Shown here: positions 1 to 7,167 of the stretch, in pieces
Numbering within the stretch: position 1 is the first letter of the stretch
How the letters are laid out: each line of letters starts with the position of its first letter
DNA from: Stutzerimonas stutzeri
GTDB lineage: Bacteria; Pseudomonadota; Gammaproteobacteria; Pseudomonadales; Pseudomonadaceae
Assembly (NCBI RefSeq): GCF_009789555.1
Contig: NZ_CP046902.1
Location: forward strand, 1,566,001 to 1,630,000
Reading direction: 5' to 3'
Length of the DNA: 64,000 nt
Notes under the pieces: model-generated
Databases searched by the model: none
Told to the model about the DNA's origin: nothing
The model's input: only the letters and a program-made list of their open reading frames with translations
Position numbers and translations under genes: made by a program

Positions 1-1
1 C

Positions 2-241
2 GACCGTCAGCGCCGGGTGCTGCTGGCCGAAGCCTTCCGCGAAGCCGAGGAGCTGCGTGGTGACGGTGATGCTCAGGCGGCTGCCATCTACGCCGCGGCT
101 TACGGTCAGGATCGCGAGTTCTATGCGTTCCATCGTAGCTTGCAGGCCTATCGCGAAAGCTTCGCCACCAAGGAAGATGTGCTGGTGCTCGATCCCAAAA
201 GCGATTTCTTCCGCTATCTGGAATCTTCCACGGCACAATGA
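2..241 (+). CDS. hflC: HflC, C-terminal fragment (FtsH protease modulator)
   Basis: The reading frame is open from the left edge and ends at TGA 239-241, giving about 79 residues. The sequence matches the end of HflC: an Ala/Glu-rich coiled segment (AEAFREAEELRGDGDAQAA) followed by a YGQDREFY..FHRSLQAY motif and the terminal DPKSDFFRYL. HflC is a membrane-anchored SPFH/prohibitin-family protein that, with HflK, forms a periplasmic cage around FtsH and limits proteolysis. The N-terminal anchor and SPFH domain lie outside the window. The next gene, hisZ, follows 243 bp later after a clear terminator, so hflC ends its operon. Confidence 0.88.
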   Translation, partial: DRQRRVLLAEAFREAEELRGDGDAQAAAIYAAAYGQDREFYAFHRSLQAYRESFATKEDVLVLDPKSDFFRYLESSTAQ

Positions 242-250
242 GCCTGAGTT

Positions 251-280
251 CACCCGCCGGACGATGCCGTCCAGCGGGTG
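251..280. other. Hairpin downstream of hflC
   Basis: An interrupted inverted repeat pairs CACCCGC (251-257) with GCGGGTG (274-280) and GGACG (259-263) with CGTCC (268-272), closing an ATGC loop. It lies 10 bp after the hflC stop and 30 bp before the T-tailed terminator at 311-335. It has no T-run, so it is more likely an mRNA 3'-end stabiliser or processing site than a terminator; its function is unknown. Confidence 0.45.
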
Positions 281-310
281 ACCCATTGGCGAAACATTGT
301 TATGATCGAC

Positions 311-335
311 AAGCCGGGCAAAACCCGGCTTTTTT
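311..335 (+). terminator. Rho-independent terminator after hflC
   Basis: AAGCCGGG (311-318) pairs with CCCGGCTT (324-331) around a 5-nt loop, followed by a run of T. This is a standard intrinsic terminator 70 bp downstream of hflC. The remaining gap to hisZ (336-484) shows no credible ORF; a possible promoter for hisZ must lie there, but I cannot pick a convincing -35/-10 pair. Confidence 0.85.
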
Positions 336-484
336 GCGTCTGCGCCCCAGTGGAAAGCAGACTGATCCGTGCATGGTTAGCCATGGTTCGAACACAATCG
401 CACGCGACCGATGGGCAGCTCAGGCTATGGCCCCGGTGTTCGTCTGCTTGACTAGGCTTGCCGTATCGAGAGGTGATTGGCGAA

Positions 485-1672
485 ATGGCAACGGTAGACC
501 GCTGGCTACTGCCAGATGGCATCGAAGAGGTGCTGCCGCCGGAGGCGGCGCGTATCGAAACCGCACGACGTCGTGTATTGGATCTGTTCCAGCGCTGGGG
601 CTACGAGCTGGTCATCACGCCTCACGTGGAGTTTCTCGAGTCGCTGCTCACGGGCGCGGGGCAGGATCTTGATCTGAAAACCTTCAAGGTCATCGATCCG
701 TTGTCGGGACGGCAGATGGGCTTGCGCGCCGACATCACGCCGCAGGTAGCACGCGTCGATGCCCACACCTTGCGCCGCGAAGGTCCGAGCCGGCTGTGTT
801 ATGCCGGTAGCGTACTGCATGCCAAGCCGCAGGCGCTCGCCACGTCCCGCAGCCCGATTCAGCTGGGCGCGGAGCTCTACGGCGATAGCAGTACTTCCAG
901 TGACCTCGAGGTGATCAGCCTGATGCTGGAAACCCTCAGCCTCGCCGATGTGCCGGACGTGCACATGGATCTGGGGCATGTGGGGATCTATCGCGGATTG
1001 GCGCGCGCGGCAGGCCTGTCCGGCGACGCCGAGCAGCGCCTGTTCGATGCGCTTCAGCGTAAAGCGATGGACGAGATTTTCGTATTGACGGCCGATGTCG
1101 AGCCTGCCCTGGCCAGCATGCTGCGTGCCTTGGCGCGACTCTGTGGCGGACGCGAGACGCTCGATGCGGCGCGCGCCGTCCTGGCTGAGGCGCCGGCGGT
1201 GGTGCGCGACGCGCTCGAGGGACTGATTCATATCGCCGACCAATTGGCGGTGCGCTATCCGCAATTGCCGTTGTATTTCGATCTCGGCGAACTGCGCGGC
1301 TATCACTACCACACCGGCGTGGTCTTCGCGGTATTCGTCCCAGGTGTCGGCCAGTCGATCGCTCAGGGCGGCCGTTATGACGACATCGGTGCGGATTTCG
1401 GCCGGGCGCGTCCGGCGACGGGGTTTTCGACGGACCTGAAGACATTGGTCAGCCTGGGTAATGCCGCGCTCGTGACGTCTGTAGTGGGAATATGGGCGCC
1501 ATACGGCACCGATCCTGCGCTGTGGCAGGCGGTCTGTCGTCTGCGTGAGCAGGGTGAGCGTGTCGTGCAGGCGCTCGATGGCCAGCAGGATGATGCGGCA
1601 TCGGGCGTGGGCTGCGACCGGCAGCTATTGTTGCATGAGGGTTCCTGGACCGTAGCGCCGCTGGCCCGCTGA
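485..1672 (+). CDS. hisZ: ATP phosphoribosyltransferase regulatory subunit HisZ
   Basis: This 395-residue protein resembles class II histidyl-tRNA synthetase but lacks the anticodon-binding domain. HisZ pairs with the short HisG to form the active, histidine-regulated ATP-PRTase, the first step of histidine synthesis. Visible motifs are the N-terminal WLLPDGIEEVLPPEA, motif 2-like LRADITPQVARVDAHTL, and the C-terminal HTGVVFAVFV and QGGRYDDIG segments. The ATG at 485 was chosen over an upstream in-frame ATG at 458 because family members begin MATVDRWLLPDG and GAGAGG (468-473) sits 11 bp ahead. purA follows 87 bp downstream. In Pseudomonas hisZ commonly sits beside purA rather than in a his operon. 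Confidence 0.95.
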   Translation: MATVDRWLLPDGIEEVLPPEAARIETARRRVLDLFQRWGYELVITPHVEFLESLLTGAGQDLDLKTFKVIDPLSGRQMGLRADITPQVARVDAHTLRREGPSRLCYAGSVLHAKPQALATSRSPIQLGAELYGDSSTSSDLEVISLMLETLSLADVPDVHMDLGHVGIYRGLARAAGLSGDAEQRLFDALQRKAMDEIFVLTADVEPALASMLRALARLCGGRETLDAARAVLAEAPAVVRDALEGLIHIADQLAVRYPQLPLYFDLGELRGYHYHTGVVFAVFVPGVGQSIAQGGRYDDIGADFGRARPATGFSTDLKTLVSLGNAALVTSVVGIWAPYGTDPALWQAVCRLREQGERVVQALDGQQDDAASGVGCDRQLLLHEGSWTVAPLAR

Positions 1673-1759
1673 TGCGGGCCCTGGCTGAGCGCGCCAGGCT
1701 GTTTTCCAGATTTTTTCGCCGGTCCTGGACCGGTATGCTTCGCCAAGAGGACAAGGTTT

Positions 1760-3055
1760 ATGGGTAAGAACGTCGTGGTCCTGGGCACCCAGTGGGGTGA
1801 TGAGGGCAAGGGCAAGATCGTCGATCTGCTGACCGACCAGGCAGCGGCCGTGGTTCGTTTCCAGGGCGGCCACAATGCGGGTCACACCCTGGTCATCGAC
1901 GGCGAGAAAACCGTGTTGCACCTGATCCCGTCCGGCATTCTGCGTGAAAACGTCCAGTGCTTGATCGGCAACGGCGTGGTCGTTGCGCCGGATGCCTTGA
2001 TGCGCGAAATCACCAAGCTGGAAGAAAAAGGCGTACCGGTACGCGAGCGTCTGCGCATCAGTCCGGCCTGTACTCTGATCCTGCCGTACCACGTGGCGCT
2101 GGATCAGGCGCGCGAAGCGGCGCGCTCGGAAGGCAAGATCGGCACCACGGGCCGTGGTATCGGTCCCGCCTACGAGGACAAGGTGGCTCGTCGGGGGTTG
2201 CGTATCGGTGATCTCTTCAACCCGGAGCGCTTTGCCGTGAAGCTGCGGGAGCTGCTCGAGTATCACAACTTCATCCTGCAGAATTTCTACAAGGTCGAGC
2301 CGGTCGATTTCCAGAAGACCCTGGACGAGGCGCTGGGCTATGCCGAAATACTCAAGCCGATGATGACCGATGTCTCGGCTCGCCTGCACGAGCTGCGCAA
2401 GCAGGGCGCGCGCATCATGTTCGAAGGTGCCCAGGGTTCGCTGCTGGACATCGACCACGGCACCTATCCGTACGTCACCAGCTCCAGCACCACGGCTGGC
2501 GGTACTGCGACCGGTTCCGGTTTCGGGCCGCTGTACCTGGACTATATTCTGGGCATTACCAAGGCCTACACGACGCGGGTGGGCTCCGGTCCGTTCCCGA
2601 CAGAATTGTTCGACGATGTCGGTGCGCGTCTGGCGGAGCGTGGCCACGAGTTCGGCTCCACTACGGGGCGCGCGCGTCGCTGCGGCTGGTTCGATGCGGT
2701 GATTCTGCGTCGCGCCATCGAAATCAACAGCGTCTCGGGCATCTGCCTGACCAAGCTCGATGTGCTCGATGGGCTCGAAACCATTCGAATCTGCGTGGCC
2801 TACAAGGATCGCAATGGCGAGATGCTGGTCGATGCGCCAACGGATGCGGATAGCTACCAGGGCTTGCAGCCGGTCTACGAAGAGCTGCCGGGCTGGTCCG
2901 AGTCCACCGTTGGCTTGAAGTCGCTCGATGAGCTGCCTGCCAACGCGCGCGCCTATATCAAGCGGATCGAGGAGCTCGTCGAGGCGCCGATCGACATCAT
3001 TTCGACTGGTCCGGATCGCAACGAGACGATCGTGTTGCGCCACCCGTACGCCTGA
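1760..3055 (+). CDS. purA: Adenylosuccinate synthetase PurA
   Basis: A 431-residue enzyme joining IMP and aspartate with GTP hydrolysis to make adenylosuccinate, the committed step to AMP in the cytoplasm. The P-loop-like GTQWGDEGKGK lies at residues 9-19, followed by FQGGHNAGHT, TTGRGIGPAYEDK, the RVGSGPFPTE loop and GSTTGRARRCGWFD near residue 305. Length equals the usual 430. An AGAGGACAAGG stretch provides the ribosome-binding site. It is followed immediately by a strong intrinsic terminator and ends the hisZ-purA block. Confidence 0.98.
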   Translation: MGKNVVVLGTQWGDEGKGKIVDLLTDQAAAVVRFQGGHNAGHTLVIDGEKTVLHLIPSGILRENVQCLIGNGVVVAPDALMREITKLEEKGVPVRERLRISPACTLILPYHVALDQAREAARSEGKIGTTGRGIGPAYEDKVARRGLRIGDLFNPERFAVKLRELLEYHNFILQNFYKVEPVDFQKTLDEALGYAEILKPMMTDVSARLHELRKQGARIMFEGAQGSLLDIDHGTYPYVTSSSTTAGGTATGSGFGPLYLDYILGITKAYTTRVGSGPFPTELFDDVGARLAERGHEFGSTTGRARRCGWFDAVILRRAIEINSVSGICLTKLDVLDGLETIRICVAYKDRNGEMLVDAPTDADSYQGLQPVYEELPGWSESTVGLKSLDELPANARAYIKRIEELVEAPIDIISTGPDRNETIVLRHPYA

Positions 3056-3070
3056 TCAATCTGGCGTTGC

Positions 3071-3101
3071 AAAAGGCCGCCCTTGGGCGGCCTTTTTCTT
3101 T
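3071..3101 (+). terminator. Rho-independent terminator after purA
   Basis: AAAGGCCGCCC pairs with GGGCGGCCTTT around a two-base TT turn and is followed by TTCTTTT. The stem is GC-rich and lies 16 bp after the purA stop. Confidence 0.92.
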
Positions 3102-3174
3102 TCAGGGGCTGGCGTCGTCAGGTGTGCTGGGCGCCTGGACAGGCCGCCCTGTATGCGCGCGCGGGGCAGAAACG

Positions 3175-3203
3175 AAAAAACCGAGCCAATGGCTCGGTTT
3201 TTT
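3175..3203 (-). terminator. Terminator of the tRNA-Leu pair (bidirectional form)
   Basis: CCGAGCC (3181-3187) pairs with GGCTCGG (3191-3197) around an AAT loop. The stem is flanked by six A (3175-3180) and six T (3198-3203), so it can terminate in either direction. It lies 8 bp past the 3' end of the downstream tRNA-Leu on the minus strand. Confidence 0.88.
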
Positions 3204-3211
3204 CTGAAGAG

Positions 3212-3298
3212 TGGTGCCCAGGAGAAGACTCGAACTTCCACGATGTTGCCATCGCTAGGACCTGAACCTAGTGCGTCTACCAATTCCGCCACCTGGGC
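3212..3298 (-). tRNA. tRNA-Leu (anticodon CAG), second of two
   Basis: The minus strand reads a complete 87-nt class II tRNA: acceptor GCCCAGG pairing with CCTGGGC, discriminator A and an encoded CCA. The D-arm has GGCGGAATTGGTAGACGC, the anticodon loop is TTCAGGT, and there is a long variable arm and GTTCGAGTC T-loop. The CAG anticodon reads CTG, the dominant leucine codon of this GC-rich genome. It is the distal member of a tandem pair and differs from its twin by a compensatory pair in the variable arm. Confidence 0.97.
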
Positions 3299-3403
3299 AC
3301 ATTGCGATGATTGCTCACCGACTTCTTGTCGATTGCTGGTCGAGGTCGACAGCCTCGTTACCTATGAGACGCTTGCGAAGCGCAAGAATTTCATCGAAAT
3401 AAA

Positions 3404-3490
3404 TGGTGCCCAGGAGAAGACTCGAACTTCCACGGTGTTGCCACCGCTAGGACCTGAACCTAGTGCGTCTACCAATTCCGCCACCTGGGC
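3404..3490 (-). tRNA. tRNA-Leu (anticodon CAG), first of two
   Basis: An 87-nt class II tRNA nearly identical to the copy at 3212-3298, with the same acceptor, D-arm, anticodon loop TTCAGGT and encoded CCA. It is promoter-proximal, with a 105-bp spacer before the second copy. The variable arm carries C-G at the pair where the other copy has T-A on the plus strand, so the fold is preserved. Confidence 0.97.
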
Positions 3491-3500
3491 ACTGCAAACG

Positions 3501-3528
3501 ATGATACTTCATCGTTTCCGTGTTACAA
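3501..3528 (-). promoter_or_regulatory. Sigma-70-type promoter for the tRNA-Leu pair
   Basis: On the minus strand TTGTAA (3528-3523) and TATCAT (3506-3501) are separated by 16 bp, and the -10 ends 10 bp before the mature 5' end of the first tRNA-Leu. Placement and match to consensus fit a tRNA promoter with a very short leader. Confidence 0.7.
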
Positions 3529-3694
3529 CGTCTACCAGACATTGTGGGCGCGAACTATACGGGCGAGGTTATGCCTTGTAAAGCCCCGTGCAGGAAAAAT
3601 AATTCGCGCGAAACGTGCCGCCGACGTGCGTTTCGCGCTTCAATAGATATAGGGCGTTCTGCCTCTATAAATGAATGAAAGGTGACATCTCTTA

Positions 3695-6226
3695 ATGGCC
3701 GATTGGCAATCCCTCGATCCCGAGGCCGCCCGTGAAGCGGAAAAGTACGAAAACCCCATTCCTAGCCGCGAGCTGATTCTCCAGCACTTGAGCGAGCGTG
3801 GCTCGCCGGCGGCACGTGAGCAGTTGGTGGAAGAGTTCGGATTATCTTCCGAGGATGACATTGAAGCTCTACGCCGCCGTTTGCGTGCGATGGAGCGTGA
3901 CGGTCAGCTCATCTATACCCGGCGCGGCACCTATGCCCCGGTGGACAAGCTGGACCTGGTATGCGGTCGCGTCAGCGGCCATCGCGACGGCTTCGGTTTC
4001 CTGATTCCCGATGATGGCAGCGACGACCTGTTTCTCAGCCCCGCACAGATGCGTCTGGTCTTCGATGGTGATCGTTGCCTGGCGCGTGTGGCTGGCCTCG
4101 ACCGCCGTGGTCGCCGCGAAGGTGCGATCGTGGAAGTCATTAGCCGCGCGCATGAAACGATCGTTGGGCGTTATCAGGAAGAAAGCGGAATCGGCTTCGT
4201 CATGGCCGACAATCCCAAGATCCAGCAGGAAGTACTGGTGACGCCGGGCCGCTCCATGGACGCCAAGCCCGGTCAGTTCGTCGAAATCAGAATCACCCAT
4301 TGGCCGACCCAGCGTTTCCAGCCGCAAGGCGACGTGGTGGAGGTGATCGGCAATTACATGGCGCCGGGTATGGAAATCGACGTTGCGCTGCGCAGCTTCG
4401 ACATTCCCCATGTCTGGCCTGATGCGGTCAAGCGCGAGGCGGCCAAGCTCAAGCCGGAAGTCGAAGAAAAGGACAAGCACAAGCGTGTCGACCTGCGTCA
4501 TCTTCCCTTCGTCACCATCGATGGCGAGGATGCGCGGGATTTCGACGACGCCGTCTATTGCGAGAAACTCAGCGGCTGGAAGCTGTTCTCCGGCGGTTTT
4601 CGCCTGTATGTGGCGATTGCGGACGTCTCGCACTACGTCAAGGTGGGCTCGGCCCTGGACAAGGAAGCCGAGTTGCGTGGCACCTCGGTGTACTTCCCTG
4701 AACGCGTCGTGCCGATGCTCCCCGAGGAGCTGTCGAATGGTCTCTGCTCGCTGAATCCGCATGTCGACCGCCTGGCCATGGTTTGCGAAATCACCCTGAG
4801 CAAATCGGGGAAGATGACCGACTACCAGTTCTACGAGGCCGTGATCCACTCTCACGCCCGGCTGACCTACAACAAAGTCAGCAGCATGCTGGAGCAGCCA
4901 TCTTCGGCCGAAGGCAAGCGTCTGATCGGCGAGTATGGGGATGTGCTGCCACACCTCAAGCAGCTCTATGCACTGTACAAGGTGTTGCTCAAGGCCCGCC
5001 ATACGCGCGGTGCGATCGACTTCGAAACCCAGGAGACGCGGATCGTCTTCGGCGCCGAGCGCAAGATCGCGGCGATCAAACCCACCGAGCGCAACGACGC
5101 GCACAAGCTGATCGAGGAATGCATGCTGTGCGCCAACGTCGCCACGGCGCGCTTTCTTCAGGACCATGATCTGCCCGGCTTGTACCGTGTTCATGACGGT
5201 CCGCCTTTGGAGCGCCAGGAAAAACTGCGCGCCTTCCTTGGTGAGCTGGGCCTGACGCTGCACAAGGGCAAGGAGGGTCCGACGCCCAAGGATTACCAGG
5301 CGCTGCTGGAGCGCATCCAGGGGCGTCCGGATTTTCATGTGATCCAGACGGTGATGCTGCGCTCGCTCAGCCAGGCGGTCTACAGTCCGGACAACAACGG
5401 GCATTTCGGCCTGAACTACGAGGCCTACGCGCACTTCACCTCGCCGATTCGCCGCTATCCGGATCTGCTGATTCACCGTGCGATCCGCAGCGTGATTCGC
5501 TCACGCCGCGATACGTCGCACGTGCGCCGCGAAGGCGCCACGAGCATGCCCAAGGCGCGCATCTATCCGTACGACGAAGCCGCCCTGGAACAGTTGGGCG
5601 AACAATGCTCGATGACCGAACGGCGTGCTGACGAAGCGACCCGCGACGTGGTGAACTGGCTCAAATGCGAGTTCATGAAGGATCGGGTCGGCGAGAGTTT
5701 TCCGGGCGTCATCACGGCGGTTACCGGCTTCGGTCTGTTCGTTGAACTCACTGATATCTATGTCGAAGGCTTGGTGCACGTGACCGCCATGCCAGGCGAT
5801 TACTACCACTTCGATCCCCTGCATCACCGGCTCTCCGGTGAGCGCAGCGGGCGTAATTTCCGACTCGGCGACAGCGTCGAGGTGCGGGTGATGCGCGTCG
5901 ACCTGGACGAGCGCAAGATCGACTTCGAATTGATCAGCGGCGGCAGCAAGAGCGGAACGGGTGATCGTGGCGCGGCGGATGCTCGTGGTGCTCGCAAGGA
6001 TGGGCGCGGCAAGAAGTCGGAGACATCGACCGCCAGGGAGCGGGAGCCGGTCAGTGCGGACGTCCGCAAGAGCCGCGAGATGAAAAAGGCCTTGCTTGAC
6101 GACGCCAAGGGCGGCCGGCCGGCGAAGAGCAAACCCAAGCGCAGCTCATCGAAGCCCAAGGCCGCAGGCAAATCGTCGGCCAAGCCGGACGGTAGCGCGC
6201 CGCGCAAGCGTAAGGCCAAGCCATGA
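3695..6226 (+). CDS. rnr: Ribonuclease R
   Basis: This 843-residue 3'-5' exoribonuclease of the RNB/RNase II superfamily degrades structured RNA and helps in rRNA and tmRNA quality control. The order is an N-terminal winged-helix (about residues 24-85), cold-shock domains (about 88-250), the RNB catalytic domain with DGEDARDFDDAV carrying the metal-binding aspartates near 280, and an S1 domain (about 660-750, PGVITAVTGFGLFVEL). A Lys/Arg/Ser-rich tail of about 90 residues follows. AAAGGTGA about 11 bp upstream supports the ATG. The stop overlaps rlmB by four bases, so the two are co-translated. Confidence 0.96.
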   Translation: MADWQSLDPEAAREAEKYENPIPSRELILQHLSERGSPAAREQLVEEFGLSSEDDIEALRRRLRAMERDGQLIYTRRGTYAPVDKLDLVCGRVSGHRDGFGFLIPDDGSDDLFLSPAQMRLVFDGDRCLARVAGLDRRGRREGAIVEVISRAHETIVGRYQEESGIGFVMADNPKIQQEVLVTPGRSMDAKPGQFVEIRITHWPTQRFQPQGDVVEVIGNYMAPGMEIDVALRSFDIPHVWPDAVKREAAKLKPEVEEKDKHKRVDLRHLPFVTIDGEDARDFDDAVYCEKLSGWKLFSGGFRLYVAIADVSHYVKVGSALDKEAELRGTSVYFPERVVPMLPEELSNGLCSLNPHVDRLAMVCEITLSKSGKMTDYQFYEAVIHSHARLTYNKVSSMLEQPSSAEGKRLIGEYGDVLPHLKQLYALYKVLLKARHTRGAIDFETQETRIVFGAERKIAAIKPTERNDAHKLIEECMLCANVATARFLQDHDLPGLYRVHDGPPLERQEKLRAFLGELGLTLHKGKEGPTPKDYQALLERIQGRPDFHVIQTVMLRSLSQAVYSPDNNGHFGLNYEAYAHFTSPIRRYPDLLIHRAIRSVIRSRRDTSHVRREGATSMPKARIYPYDEAALEQLGEQCSMTERRADEATRDVVNWLKCEFMKDRVGESFPGVITAVTGFGLFVELTDIYVEGLVHVTAMPGDYYHFDPLHHRLSGERSGRNFRLGDSVEVRVMRVDLDERKIDFELISGGSKSGTGDRGAADARGARKDGRGKKSETSTAREREPVSADVRKSREMKKALLDDAKGGRPAKSKPKRSSSKPKAAGKSSAKPDGSAPRKRKAKP

Positions 6227-6972
6227 GCGATCTGGAAAAGATCTACGGCCTTCATGCCGTAGAGGCTTTGCTGCGGCATCATCCGAAGCGGGTCAAGCAG
6301 GTCTGGCTGGCCGAGGGGCGCGACGATCCGCGGGTGCAGGCGCTGGTCCAGTTGGCCGCGCAGGCCAAGGTGCGCGTCGGCCAGTGCGAGCGGCGCGAGA
6401 TGGATGCCTGGGTCGAAGGTGTGCATCAGGGCGTTGTCGCCGACGTCAGCCCCAGCCAGGTCTGGGGCGATGCGATGCTCGAGGAGTTGCTGGATCGAAC
6501 CGAGGGTCCGCCGTTGTTGCTCGTGCTCGACGGTGTCACCGACCCCCATAATCTCGGCGCCTGTCTGCGAACGGCCGATGCGGCCGGCGCGCTGGCCGTG
6601 ATCATTCCCAAGGACAAGTCCGCCACCCTGAACGCTACGGTGCGCAAGGTGGCCTGCGGTGCGGCGGAAGTCATTCCCCTGGTCGCGGTCACCAACCTTG
6701 CACGGACGCTGGAAAAACTCCAGCAGCGCGGGCTGTGGGTCGTGGGGACGGCGGGTGAGGCCGAACAGGACATCTACGATCAGGATCTCAGCGGGCCCAT
6801 CGTCCTGGTGATGGGGGCCGAGGGCAAGGGCATGCGCCGCCTGACTCGGGAGCACTGCGATTTCCTGGTCAAGCTGCCAATGGCCGGAAGCGTAAGCAGC
6901 CTCAACGTATCGGTCGCCACAGGCGTCTGCCTGTTCGAAGCGCTGCGCCAGCGCCGCCCGGCGAGCCGCTGA
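6223..6972 (+). CDS. rlmB: 23S rRNA (guanosine-2'-O-)-methyltransferase RlmB
   Basis: A 249-residue SpoU-family (SPOUT) enzyme that methylates the ribose of G2251 in the peptidyl-transferase centre (E. coli numbering), using SAM. An N-terminal substrate-binding domain (IYGLHAVEALLRHHP) precedes the knotted catalytic domain. That domain shows motif 1 DPHNLGACLRTADAAGA, motif 2 VMGAEGKGMR and motif 3 LPMAGSVSSLNVSVATGV. Length is typical. The ATGA overlap with rnr makes an rnr-rlmB operon, conserved in gamma-proteobacteria. Confidence 0.96.
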   Translation: MSDLEKIYGLHAVEALLRHHPKRVKQVWLAEGRDDPRVQALVQLAAQAKVRVGQCERREMDAWVEGVHQGVVADVSPSQVWGDAMLEELLDRTEGPPLLLVLDGVTDPHNLGACLRTADAAGALAVIIPKDKSATLNATVRKVACGAAEVIPLVAVTNLARTLEKLQQRGLWVVGTAGEAEQDIYDQDLSGPIVLVMGAEGKGMRRLTREHCDFLVKLPMAGSVSSLNVSVATGVCLFEALRQRRPASR

Positions 6973-7167
6973 CACAACGCGACGGCGCCGGCAGGCGCCG
7001 ATCCTGCGCCAATGCCCGCTCCCTCGAAACCGATCGTGCCCTGTGCGGTCAATTATCTGTTCCGGGGCTGTCTGGCGGTCTCTGAATCAATATTTGGTCG
7101 GTGCCTGGTTCTGCCTGGCGCCAGTGTTTGATCGCAGCCGGCGACAGGCTCGCATCATGGAGGTTGT

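Noticed and set aside
1625..3043. 472-residue minus-strand frame over purA
   Set aside because: Shadow frame of purA without family resemblance.
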